Assembly: GCF_011074795.1 (NCBI RefSeq)
Contig: NZ_JAAMPF010000006.1
Span: 1-64,000 of the forward strand
Length of the DNA: 64,000 bases
From: Marinobacter salicampi
GTDB lineage: Bacteria; Pseudomonadota; Gammaproteobacteria; Pseudomonadales; Oleiphilaceae
Reading direction: 5' to 3'
Numbering within the stretch: the stretch's first letter is position 1; every line of letters begins with the position of its first letter. The position numbers and the translations under genes were made by a program. Below are positions 1 to 7,662 of this stretch, one piece after another. Under the pieces are notes generated by a model. That model saw only the letters and a program-made list of their open reading frames with translations. It had not been told where the DNA came from and made no database searches.

Positions 1-28
1 GGTCATCGTCAGGCTCTTAATACCCAAA

Positions 29-58
29 CCCCAGTACCCAACGGTACTGGGGTTTTTT
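29..58 (+). terminator. intrinsic terminator of an upstream gene
   Basis: A perfect 10-bp stem (29-38 with 43-52, sequence CCCCAGTACC and its complement) closes a 4-base loop and is followed by six T at 53-58. It would end a plus-strand transcript entering from outside the window. One plus-strand reading frame has a stop at 18-20, so the last codons of that gene may lie at the very start, but this cannot be shown from the few bases present. Confidence 0.85.
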
Positions 59-74
59 ATTGGCGGCCATAATA

Positions 75-121
75 AAGCAAGCACCGGCATCGTTCGTTGA
101 TGCCGGTGCTTGCTTGTTTTT
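75..121. terminator. strong bidirectional terminator
   Basis: A perfect 17-bp stem (75-91 with 99-115) with a 7-base loop has five T at 117-121 on the plus strand and a short T-rich run (complement of 71-76) on the minus strand. It therefore can stop both the incoming plus-strand transcript and the minus-strand signalling genes that end at 142. Confidence 0.85.
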
Positions 122-141
122 AATCGAGATATGCCGGTATC

Positions 142-888
142 TTACTGGGAAGGCGCGCCAACCAACTCCACAAGGTCCTCAACTATCTCCTGAATTATCA
201 TCAGTTCGTTGTTTACGTTACCCAATACGTTCGACAAGTCACTGATTTCGAGCCCAAGACCAAGGGTAACGATCGCCAAACCGGCCAATGTGAAAAACAT
301 CATCTGCTTCATTCTGCGCTGTATGGTATTGAGGCTTTCCTGATGTAAAGCCTCCATCTGGACCATGCTTTTTCGCAGGTGCCTCAATTCATCATAGGTT
401 TCTTCGTAAGCGATCTCGAGCGTAGCCAGTCTACCGGTTAGGCGCCGACTCTGTATGTGTTCGGCTGGATCAAGACCTGTTTCTGGCACCGGGAAATCAG
501 TATCAGGGGCACTGGTGCCGTCCGTGAGTATGGTTTCGATGATCTTGAGCAATTGATCCCTGTCCACCTGCTTGCCTATAACTCCCGCGGCGCCTCGGGC
601 TTTGGCATCGCGAAGGTAGCGCTCGGCATTCTGGGACGTGTACATGAACACCGGGATATCCCGCAGGGCCGGGTCCCGTTTTATGGCTTCCAGTGCCTGG
701 AAGCCATCCATGCCGGGGAGGAGGTGGTCTAGGAAAACAATGTCGAAGGGCTCCTTCTGAAGTAGCTCCAGGCCTTCTTCTGCGGATGCAGCCCCTCGTG
801 TGGTCAGTTTGGCTCTCTCCAGGAGGCGAGAAAGAATGATACGAGCAGTGGATGAGTCATCAACAACGAGTGCGTGGCCGCGGGCCAT
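142..888 (-). CDS. response regulator with C-terminal membrane segment
   Basis: A 248-residue protein. Residues 1-125 form a receiver domain with the acidic pair in VVDDSS, the phospho-acceptor Asp54 (FLDHLLPG), the switch Thr in MYTSQ and the conserved Lys in IGKQ. There is no DNA-binding or enzymatic output domain. Instead a linker and a predicted coiled coil (about 155-195) lead to one hydrophobic segment (about 196-215) and a 33-residue amphipathic tail. The start is placed at the ATG at 888, because GGGAG lies upstream at good spacing and the receiver fold begins there; a longer reading to 939 is possible. It is the last gene of the minus-strand signalling cluster and is followed by the terminator at 75-121. 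The receiver call is sure. The idea that it is tail-anchored in the inner membrane is inferred. Confidence 0.85.
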   Translation of the reverse strand: MARGHALVVDDSSTARIILSRLLERAKLTTRGAASAEEGLELLQKEPFDIVFLDHLLPGMDGFQALEAIKRDPALRDIPVFMYTSQNAERYLRDAKARGAAGVIGKQVDRDQLLKIIETILTDGTSAPDTDFPVPETGLDPAEHIQSRRLTGRLATLEIAYEETYDELRHLRKSMVQMEALHQESLNTIQRRMKQMMFFTLAGLAIVTLGLGLEISDLSNVLGNVNNELMIIQEIVEDLVELVGAPSQ

Positions 889-1058
889 CGGTATTCTCCC
901 TGTAAATCCGGGAACTGCCCGGAAGAGCTCCGGCATCAAAAACCGGTGTCCGCTGGGTCCGTCTTGCCCAACTGGGCTGGTACCTCACGGTCTGCATAAC
1001 CTTAGTCAGGCTTGGGAGCCAGATCAAGTTTTCCCGTTCTGTGTCAGCCTGTTGCCGG

Positions 1059-1772
1059 TCATGGCAGCCAGATCTCAAACACACCGCCTCCAAGCTTCCC
1101 CTCGTTGTGCAGCTTGATAAACCCACGCCGGCTGCCATCCTGGTGGAGATGTGCAACGGATGACGCGAAGAAAAGTCCCAGGCTTGTACTCCCGGTATCA
1201 AAATTGAGTGATTTGAAACTTAATGTATCTGCGCGCCGCATCTGCTCAGGATAGCCATCGCCGTCATCCTCCACGCCAATTACCAGGTATTGTTCCCGCT
1301 GACTTGCAGTAATCAGAATCTGGGATTTGGTATATCGGATGGCATTATTGATCGTGTTATTGAGAACGCCCGTCAGCAAATCCTCATCGAAGAAGCCCTG
1401 GATGTCGTCAGCCTCAATCCGATAGTTTACTTCATGCCCCTCAAGCAGCGGACGGTAACGGGAAAGGTGCTGCGACAGGAAATCAGGAACAAAGTGCTCT
1501 TCAGAATGAGCGGACAGGGTCTTTTCATCCAGCCGATAAATGCCTAGCAGTTGAACAAGATCGCTATGAAGTCGTTCTGCTTCGTATTGAAGTGTATTAA
1601 AACGTGCCGATCCTGAAAGGGTATCCTGATGCTCGTCCCGAAGACCGTCAAGAGAATGAAGCAGCATACCCAGTGAGTTTTTCATGTCATGGACAGCTGA
1701 CGCTAGGACCATGGAAAAATTGATCGGGTTATCGTCTGCAAATACAGGGTGGGAAGTTTTGTCTTCAGTCAT
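1059..1772 (-). CDS. small soluble sensor histidine kinase
   Basis: A 237-residue kinase core without any sensor or membrane segment. The H-box is at His28 (HDMKNSL), followed by a dimerisation helix pair. The ATPase lobe shows an N-box (NNTINNAIRYT), a G1 box (DDGDGYP) and a reduced G2 region (SLGLFFA). Its start codon lies inside the end of the upstream response regulator gene (8-bp overlap), which suggests translational coupling. The likely partners are the receivers encoded by the neighbouring REC-TPR and REC-membrane genes. A cytosolic kinase this short usually takes its input from a partner protein; that is inference. The kinase family assignment is firm, the signal unknown. Confidence 0.88.
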   Translation of the reverse strand: MTEDKTSHPVFADDNPINFSMVLASAVHDMKNSLGMLLHSLDGLRDEHQDTLSGSARFNTLQYEAERLHSDLVQLLGIYRLDEKTLSAHSEEHFVPDFLSQHLSRYRPLLEGHEVNYRIEADDIQGFFDEDLLTGVLNNTINNAIRYTKSQILITASQREQYLVIGVEDDGDGYPEQMRRADTLSFKSLNFDTGSTSLGLFFASSVAHLHQDGSRRGFIKLHNEGKLGGGVFEIWLP

Positions 1773-3408
1773 TTTTCATGGCATCCAGTTTCTTGCGCAG
1801 GGTTTCATAGCGGCGGTATTGACGATGTTGTTCCGGCAGGTTCGCCAGTGCATCCAGGCGGCGTCGACTGCGTGCCACGAGTTGGGGATCCCTGGCGCCT
1901 TCCGCAAGCTGTTTCATGTGTACCTGGACAAGGTTTAGGTTCAGTGCGGCATGGGCTGGTACTATCGCCAGAGCCTTCTCAAATACTTTTACAGCTGCTT
2001 CCAGATCGCCAGACTCGAAGGCTTTGATGCCTTCGCGGTTAAGGGCCCGTGCCTGGAGCTTCTGCTTGAATCCCACTGGCTCATCAAGCAGGGCTTCAAT
2101 ATTCTGAAGGACCTCAGTGTCATCACTGAAGCGCTCAGCGAGCTTGTTGAGCAATTTTTCTGCCTCTGGGCCCCGTTTCATGCGAAACAGGGTTTTAGCC
2201 AGCTCAAGTCCGAGTTGGGCACTGACGGAATCGGCATCCACGCTTGCGTGGGCCTCTGCCAGAGCTTTATTAGCCGCGGGCATCTGGCCTTGCCCTGCAT
2301 GAACCCGTGCCTGAATAAGCAAGCTTTTTGCCGTAACGTCGGGAGCTTCCGGAAACCGCTTTTCCATCTTGGCAAGAAGATTCAGGGCTTCGCTCGCCTG
2401 GTCTTTCCAGCCCTCATCAATGTTGACTTCGCTAATATCTGATAGAGATCGCCCCAGAGCCAGGTAATGCTCAACATTGTCGTGAATGGAGTGGGTACCC
2501 AGTTGAACTGTACGTCGCCACGCTTCCGTCGCCCGCTCAATGTCTTGAGTAGTGGTCGCTATGGTGGCCAGGCTGCGCTGTCTGAGGAGGGCGTTGGGCG
2601 ATAATTCTGCCGCCGTTTCCAGGGTTTGTTGGGCCTGCCCAAGCTTGCCCTGGCGGGTCAGGGCATCCGCGAGCAGGTCATAGGCCTCTAAAAAATCCGG
2701 ATGGCTTTCAATCAGAGTGCGCAGCTCTGCTACCGATTCCTCAAGCTGCTGCTCCGCCAGCAAAACTCTCGACCTGCCGAGCCGCGCCCAGGACAGGTCC
2801 CTCTGTGCCAGAACGTCATCATATATCTTGCGGGCATGGCTGAAGTCGCCCATCTGAAAATACAGGTCTGCCAGGGTTTTCAGCAGCCATGATTTGTATC
2901 GGGGTTGACGTGGGATTGCCTGCAGACAAAGCGAGGCCGCTTCCGGAAGGTTCTCACGATCAATTTCACGGTTAATGGGAAGCAGTGCGTTGCGCTGGGC
3001 AATCAGAGCGCCCAGGCGCTTCTCCAGCATGGCCCGGTTAATGGGCTTGGTGAGGTAGGCATCGGGCTGGTATTCCCGGGCGCCCATAACCATTTCTTTG
3101 GATGTCTCGGCGGTGACCAGCAGAAACAGCGAGGTGCGCTTCAGCAGTTTTTTATGACGGAGCTCTTCAAGAACGTGCTGTCCATTCTTGCCTTCCCCCA
3201 GGTTGTAGTCGCATAGCACGACATCAAACTGATCATAGGTGCACATCTGGACAGCTGCCGTGCCATTGGACACGACTTCAGCTTTGGTCACGCCAAAACT
3301 GCGGAGCATGTGACGCATGGATAAGCGAAAATTCTCGAAGTCATCGACGATCAGGTAACTGAGTTTATGAAACTCGGGACCGCCTGCAGGGAGCTGCGTA
3401 TCTGTCAT
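1765..3408 (-). CDS. response regulator with TPR output domain
   Basis: A 547-residue protein. The N-terminal receiver (about 15-140) has the acidic residues in IVDDFENF, phospho-acceptor Asp67 (VVLCDYNLGEG) and the conserved Lys in LTKP. The remaining 400 residues are helical tetratricopeptide-type repeats, for example segments around YFQMGDFSHARKIYDDVL and the last unit EGIKAFESGDLEAAVKVFEKAL. No DNA-binding or catalytic motif is visible, so output is presumably by protein-protein binding. The start ATG overlaps the stop of the hybrid kinase gene by 4 bp (ATGA) and the stop overlaps the small kinase start by 8 bp, giving a tight three-gene unit. REC-TPR proteins are widespread but little studied. 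Confidence 0.9.
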   Translation of the reverse strand: MTDTQLPAGGPEFHKLSYLIVDDFENFRLSMRHMLRSFGVTKAEVVSNGTAAVQMCTYDQFDVVLCDYNLGEGKNGQHVLEELRHKKLLKRTSLFLLVTAETSKEMVMGAREYQPDAYLTKPINRAMLEKRLGALIAQRNALLPINREIDRENLPEAASLCLQAIPRQPRYKSWLLKTLADLYFQMGDFSHARKIYDDVLAQRDLSWARLGRSRVLLAEQQLEESVAELRTLIESHPDFLEAYDLLADALTRQGKLGQAQQTLETAAELSPNALLRQRSLATIATTTQDIERATEAWRRTVQLGTHSIHDNVEHYLALGRSLSDISEVNIDEGWKDQASEALNLLAKMEKRFPEAPDVTAKSLLIQARVHAGQGQMPAANKALAEAHASVDADSVSAQLGLELAKTLFRMKRGPEAEKLLNKLAERFSDDTEVLQNIEALLDEPVGFKQKLQARALNREGIKAFESGDLEAAVKVFEKALAIVPAHAALNLNLVQVHMKQLAEGARDPQLVARSRRRLDALANLPEQHRQYRRYETLRKKLDAMKND

Positions 3409-6400
3409 GCCTGCCTCTGTCGGAGAAGTTTGTTGACCAGTGCCCGCAATGCTGCCGGTTTAACCGGCTTGTAAAGTATCTGATAACCTCGGGCCAGAGC
3501 ATCTTCGCGCACCTCAGGTCCTGTATAACCGGTAATCAGAATACCGGGCAAGCTTTCGCTGAAGCATTCCCTGATCCTATCCATGGCGTCAAGCCCATTA
3601 CGTCCTTCATCAAGCTGATAATCCGCCAGAATTATATCCGGTGCCTGGTGGTCCAACTGGTCAATGGCGTGCTCCAGACTTTCCGCCAGTGTCACATTAC
3701 ACTGCCAGTTACTTAGCAAAGCGGCCATACCTTCGAGAATATGAACATCATTATCGATACAGAGTACGTTCAACCCATGGAGATTCGACAGGCCCCGTGA
3801 AGATCTCGCTGGCCGTATTGCTGGCTCCGGCACCGGCTCGGCATCACAGCGCGGCACCGTGATACTGAAAACACTGCCGCGGCCCTGAACGGAGCGTACA
3901 TTGACCGGGTGATTCAACATGCCACTGATACGGTCCACAATCGCCAATCCCAGTCCCAGGCCCTTCTTGTCACGGCCGTGCTGTAGACGCCGGAATTCTT
4001 CGAAAATCTGCTCCAGCTGATCTTCAGGTATACCCGGGCCGGTATCCCATACCTCAATGCGCAGGTATCCTTTCAGGCGGCGGCAACCGAGGAGAATACG
4101 CCCCCTGGGGGTGTACCTGATCGCGTTCGAGAGGAAGTTCTGAACCACCCGTCTCAGCAACTTTGAGTCCGATTCGACCCAGGCAGTACTCGGTACCAGG
4201 TCCAGCACCAGTGCCTGGTCAATGGCGATGGCTGAGAATTCCGTCGCCAGGTGCTTCAGCATTTCATCGACCGGGAAGCGGCTGATCTTCGGTTCAAGGG
4301 CGCCGGCGTCCAGCTTGGAAATGTCGAGCAGGGTGCTGATGATCTCTTCCGCCGCTCCCAATGAGCTGTCGATATGCTGCACCAGTTCACGGGCTTCCGC
4401 GGACTGGGGTTTACCAGACAACGCTGAGGTGAAGAGTCGGGCCGCATTCAGTGGCTGCAGCAGGTCGTGGCTTGCCGACGCCAGAAACCGGGTCTTACTG
4501 TGGTTGGCCTGCTCGGCAACAGACTTGGCCTTGAGCATCTGCTCGTTGATCACCTGAAGTTCCTGGGTGCGCTCCTTGACCCGCTGCTCCAGGTATATAT
4601 TGGTCTCTTTCAGTGCCTGCTCCGTCCTTCGCATGGACGTGATGTCCTGGAAGGTGGTCACATAGCCACCCCCAGGGATGGGGCTGCCGTCGATCTTAAG
4701 GACCGTTCCGTCCGGGCGATGGCGCTCGTAAGACATGTGCTGCCCGGCCTGCATGGCGCCGCAACGCATGTTGATGACTTCATCCACTTTTCGGGCCGGC
4801 AGATTGGCGGAGGTCAGGTTGTAGCGCATGAGATCTTCAACCGCGCGTCCGGCTCTTACGAATCCTTTCGGATAGGAGAACAGTTCCAAATATCGCCGGT
4901 TCCACACCACCAGTTGCTGCTGGTTGTTCACTACAGAGACCCCAAGACTGATATTTTCGATGGCCGACTGCAGGAGCTCTCGACTGAACGTCATTGCCTG
5001 GGACGCTTCGTCTACGATGCTGACTACGTCCTCGATCTGCATGTCCCGTCCGGTCAGCGTTGATTCAAGGACGACCCGAGCGGTAGAGCTGCCAATCACC
5101 GACGCCAGCTGGCGCTCAATGTATTTCATCAAATGGGCTGAGGCCGGCCGCTGGGGCGCCAGCCGTATGGCATTGCGACGCTGATAGTTCGAAAAGATCG
5201 CCTCAGCCCGCTCTTCGCCCATGAAACGGTCAACCAGGGCTTGTAGGTCGGCTGTCAGTACTTCGCCCTGCCAGGCATGTTGATTGACCGTTTCGGGTTT
5301 TGGCTGGGGATCCTGGAAGAAGGACGCGATCTGGATCTTTTCCCTTACCCGTTGGCGTGTGAATAAGGAGAGTAAAACAAAGGTAAGTGTGTTCACCCCC
5401 AGGCTCCAGACAATGCCATGGCTGACCCGGTCCAGTTCGAGTCCGAGCAGGGCAGTAGGCCGGGTCCAGTTCAAGCCCCACAGGCCTTCCTCGATCAGCC
5501 TGTCACCAAGCCAACCGGTTGAAGCAAGTGCAGGCACCAGTAAGGTGTAACACCACAGCAGGAAACCGAGGGCCAGCCCCCAGACCGCTCCAGTGTGGTT
5601 GGCCCTGCGCCAGATAATGCCGCCCACCAGTGCGGGGCCAAACTGGGCGACAGCGGCGAACGACAGCAACCCAAAAGCTGTCAGGCTGTAGTCTGCCCCG
5701 GCCATACGATAGAACCCATAGGCGGTCAGCAAGACCACAAAAATAGCGACACGGCGGATGCTCAGAAGCAGAAAGCTCAAGTCATCCCGCCGGTTCATAC
5801 CCGGGCGAAAGAACTTGAGCAATGCCGGCATGATGATTTCGTTGCTCACCATGGTGGCGATTGCGACCGAGCAGACGATCACCATGGCCGCCGCTGCAGA
5901 GCCACCGCCCAGAAACGCAAGTATGGCCAGCCAGTGTTCGCCGGCCATTATCGGTAATGACAGAATCAGTGTGTCAGGATTGACCGAGGCGGCCTGGGGA
6001 AGCAGCAAACCGGCCCCTGCAATGGGTATGACGAAGGCGCTGGCAATAACCAGGTAGGCTGGCATGGCCCATCGGGCAGTTTCAAAGTCCCGATGATCGG
6101 TGTTTTCCACCACCATAACGTGGAACTGGCGTGGCAAGCAGATGATGGCGAGCATGGCCACCAGGGTCTGGGTGATGAAGGCGGGTGCCTCAACGTTTTG
6201 CGTCGTCAGAACACCCATGAGTCCAGCCGCGCTGATGTTCTGAAACAGGTCACCAAAACCGCTGTACAGGCCAAATCCCACAAACAGGCCGACGGCTACA
6301 AAGGCGATCAGCTTGATAACCGATTCGAAAGCCACTGCCTGGATCATTCCCCGGTGGTGTTCAGTGGATTCCAGATGCCGGGTACCGAAAAGCACAGTAA

Positions 6401-6923
6401 AAACCGCCAGCACGATGGTGATGTACCAGGCTGAATCTTTCCAGAAGGACTGGCTGAGCTGGTCAGAGCCTGACCGGGTATCCGATAGGATGCTGAAGCC
6501 CATATCGATGGCTTTCAGTTGCAATGCGATATACGGAACGCTACCCACCAGTGCAATGAAAGAAATCATCGCGGCCAGAGACTGGGACTTACCGTATCGG
6601 GAGGCTATGAAGTCGGCGATGGAGGTGCTGTTGTTTCGCTTGCTGATAAAGATAATGCGTCTGAGCAGGGGTGCGCCGAACACGAACACAAGCAGGGGGC
6701 CCAGATAGATCGGCAGAAACCCCAGACCTTCCTGAGTGGCGCGACCGACGGCCCCGTAAAAGGTCCAGGAGGTAAAATAGACAGCCAGGGAGAGGGCGTA
6801 GACCTGGGTACGGGCAAAGCGGTTCTTGTAAAGAGCAGGGTGCTTGTCACCTGCCCAGGCAATGGTAAAAAGTAGAGAGATATAAGCAATGGAGATCAGT
6901 ACTAGCAGCCATACGCTGAGCAT
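3405..6923 (-). CDS. crbS: Na+/solute symporter-fused hybrid histidine kinase (CrbS/MxtR type)
   Basis: A 1172-residue membrane kinase. Residues 1 to about 530 are a sodium:solute symporter (SLC5-like) domain with about 13 hydrophobic segments. A linker, a PAS domain (about 640-760) and a coiled coil precede the kinase core: H-box His819 (ASHDLLQPL), N-box near 928 (NFLSNAIRYTP), G1 (DTGPGIP) and G2 (GLGLGLAIV). A C-terminal receiver has Asp1101 (ILADYQLDEG) and Lys1152 (LYKPVKP). This is the architecture of CrbS of Vibrio and MxtR of pseudomonads, which with a LuxR-type regulator control acetyl-CoA synthetase and acetate use. The nearby symporter operon fits that role. No CrbR-like LuxR regulator is in the window; the next gene is a REC-TPR protein instead. 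Symbol given by architecture and context. Confidence 0.85.
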   Translation of the reverse strand: MLSVWLLVLISIAYISLLFTIAWAGDKHPALYKNRFARTQVYALSLAVYFTSWTFYGAVGRATQEGLGFLPIYLGPLLVFVFGAPLLRRIIFISKRNNSTSIADFIASRYGKSQSLAAMISFIALVGSVPYIALQLKAIDMGFSILSDTRSGSDQLSQSFWKDSAWYITIVLAVFTVLFGTRHLESTEHHRGMIQAVAFESVIKLIAFVAVGLFVGFGLYSGFGDLFQNISAAGLMGVLTTQNVEAPAFITQTLVAMLAIICLPRQFHVMVVENTDHRDFETARWAMPAYLVIASAFVIPIAGAGLLLPQAASVNPDTLILSLPIMAGEHWLAILAFLGGGSAAAAMVIVCSVAIATMVSNEIIMPALLKFFRPGMNRRDDLSFLLLSIRRVAIFVVLLTAYGFYRMAGADYSLTAFGLLSFAAVAQFGPALVGGIIWRRANHTGAVWGLALGFLLWCYTLLVPALASTGWLGDRLIEEGLWGLNWTRPTALLGLELDRVSHGIVWSLGVNTLTFVLLSLFTRQRVREKIQIASFFQDPQPKPETVNQHAWQGEVLTADLQALVDRFMGEERAEAIFSNYQRRNAIRLAPQRPASAHLMKYIERQLASVIGSSTARVVLESTLTGRDMQIEDVVSIVDEASQAMTFSRELLQSAIENISLGVSVVNNQQQLVVWNRRYLELFSYPKGFVRAGRAVEDLMRYNLTSANLPARKVDEVINMRCGAMQAGQHMSYERHRPDGTVLKIDGSPIPGGGYVTTFQDITSMRRTEQALKETNIYLEQRVKERTQELQVINEQMLKAKSVAEQANHSKTRFLASASHDLLQPLNAARLFTSALSGKPQSAEARELVQHIDSSLGAAEEIISTLLDISKLDAGALEPKISRFPVDEMLKHLATEFSAIAIDQALVLDLVPSTAWVESDSKLLRRVVQNFLSNAIRYTPRGRILLGCRRLKGYLRIEVWDTGPGIPEDQLEQIFEEFRRLQHGRDKKGLGLGLAIVDRISGMLNHPVNVRSVQGRGSVFSITVPRCDAEPVPEPAIRPARSSRGLSNLHGLNVLCIDNDVHILEGMAALLSNWQCNVTLAESLEHAIDQLDHQAPDIILADYQLDEGRNGLDAMDRIRECFSESLPGILITGYTGPEVREDALARGYQILYKPVKPAALRALVNKLLRQRQA

Positions 6924-7062
6924 ATACAGGCGTTCTCGCGTTGGGTCGGAAACCGGGACCTGGTTTTGTTAGGGTTTGGTCCGCTGTTGGTAGTGTAGCG
7001 GTGAATGAGGGCTTTGGGGAGCTTAAAGGCCAACAAAGCAAAGGGCTTTGTTGGCGAATCAC

Positions 7063-7569
7063 TTATTTACGGCAGACCTGCACCCGGATCGGGTCCTCGG
7101 CATTCAATTTCTGTACGGAGTCCAGCTTTGGCTTGCCCTGACCGTCCAGCGGCACCATCTCGCCAGTGCTACAGTTGGCGAGATATACCCCTTGAGATAT
7201 CCGGCCGCCATAGGTATGGCGAAAATGGTAGAGCTCAAAACGGACCACATCCTGGTCCGGGAGGTCCCGGCTGATGCTTTGCTTGTCCAGCACCGTAAAA
7301 CTGGTGATCTGCGGAAATGCATAGCTCCAGGGACGATAGAAAATCTGTTCCTCCTGACTGCTTACCACAACCGTGCCTTCCGGCAACCGTGCCTGCATAT
7401 GGTCAAACCAGGTGTATTCGATATAGACCTGGTACGCCATCATGCCCAGGCCGGCGAAAACGGGAATGATCCACTTGGGTGCTTTTTTGAATGTTATTGA
7501 GCGAATGCCCAGGGCAATGCCTGCCGCGCCGAGACCGGCAAACACGGTCGCAACCAGATTCCAGAACAT
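7063..7569 (-). CDS. conserved hypothetical membrane-anchored protein
   Basis: A 168-residue protein I do not recognise by family. It opens with a hydrophobic segment (about 3-23), has a second one (about 33-50), then a soluble domain of about 110 residues that would face the periplasm if the two segments form a hairpin. That domain contains two Cys (ANCS and the C-terminal QVCRK) that could pair. The ATG at 7569 has AGGAAG upstream at good spacing. It lies between the symporter gene (separated by a terminator) and the hybrid kinase gene, with 139 bp to the latter, so it may be transcribed with the signalling genes. Confidence 0.8.
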   Translation of the reverse strand: MFWNLVATVFAGLGAAGIALGIRSITFKKAPKWIIPVFAGLGMMAYQVYIEYTWFDHMQARLPEGTVVVSSQEEQIFYRPWSYAFPQITSFTVLDKQSISRDLPDQDVVRFELYHFRHTYGGRISQGVYLANCSTGEMVPLDGQGKPKLDSVQKLNAEDPIRVQVCRK

Positions 7570-7581
7570 AAATGCTTCCTT

Positions 7582-7617
7582 AAAAAAACGGGCCTCCTCT
7601 AAGAGGAAGCCCGTTTT
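7582..7617 (-). terminator. terminator of the symporter operon
   Basis: An interrupted inverted repeat (arms AACGGGC ... GCCCGTT with inner CCTC/GAGG pairs) is flanked by a run of seven T on the minus strand (complement of 7582-7588) and four T on the plus strand. It lies between the end of the symporter gene and the next minus-strand gene, so it should end symporter transcripts. Confidence 0.8.
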
Positions 7618-7662
7618 GGTTCAACCTTTACAGATAACTCTCTGCATCAGGCTCAGTATGAC

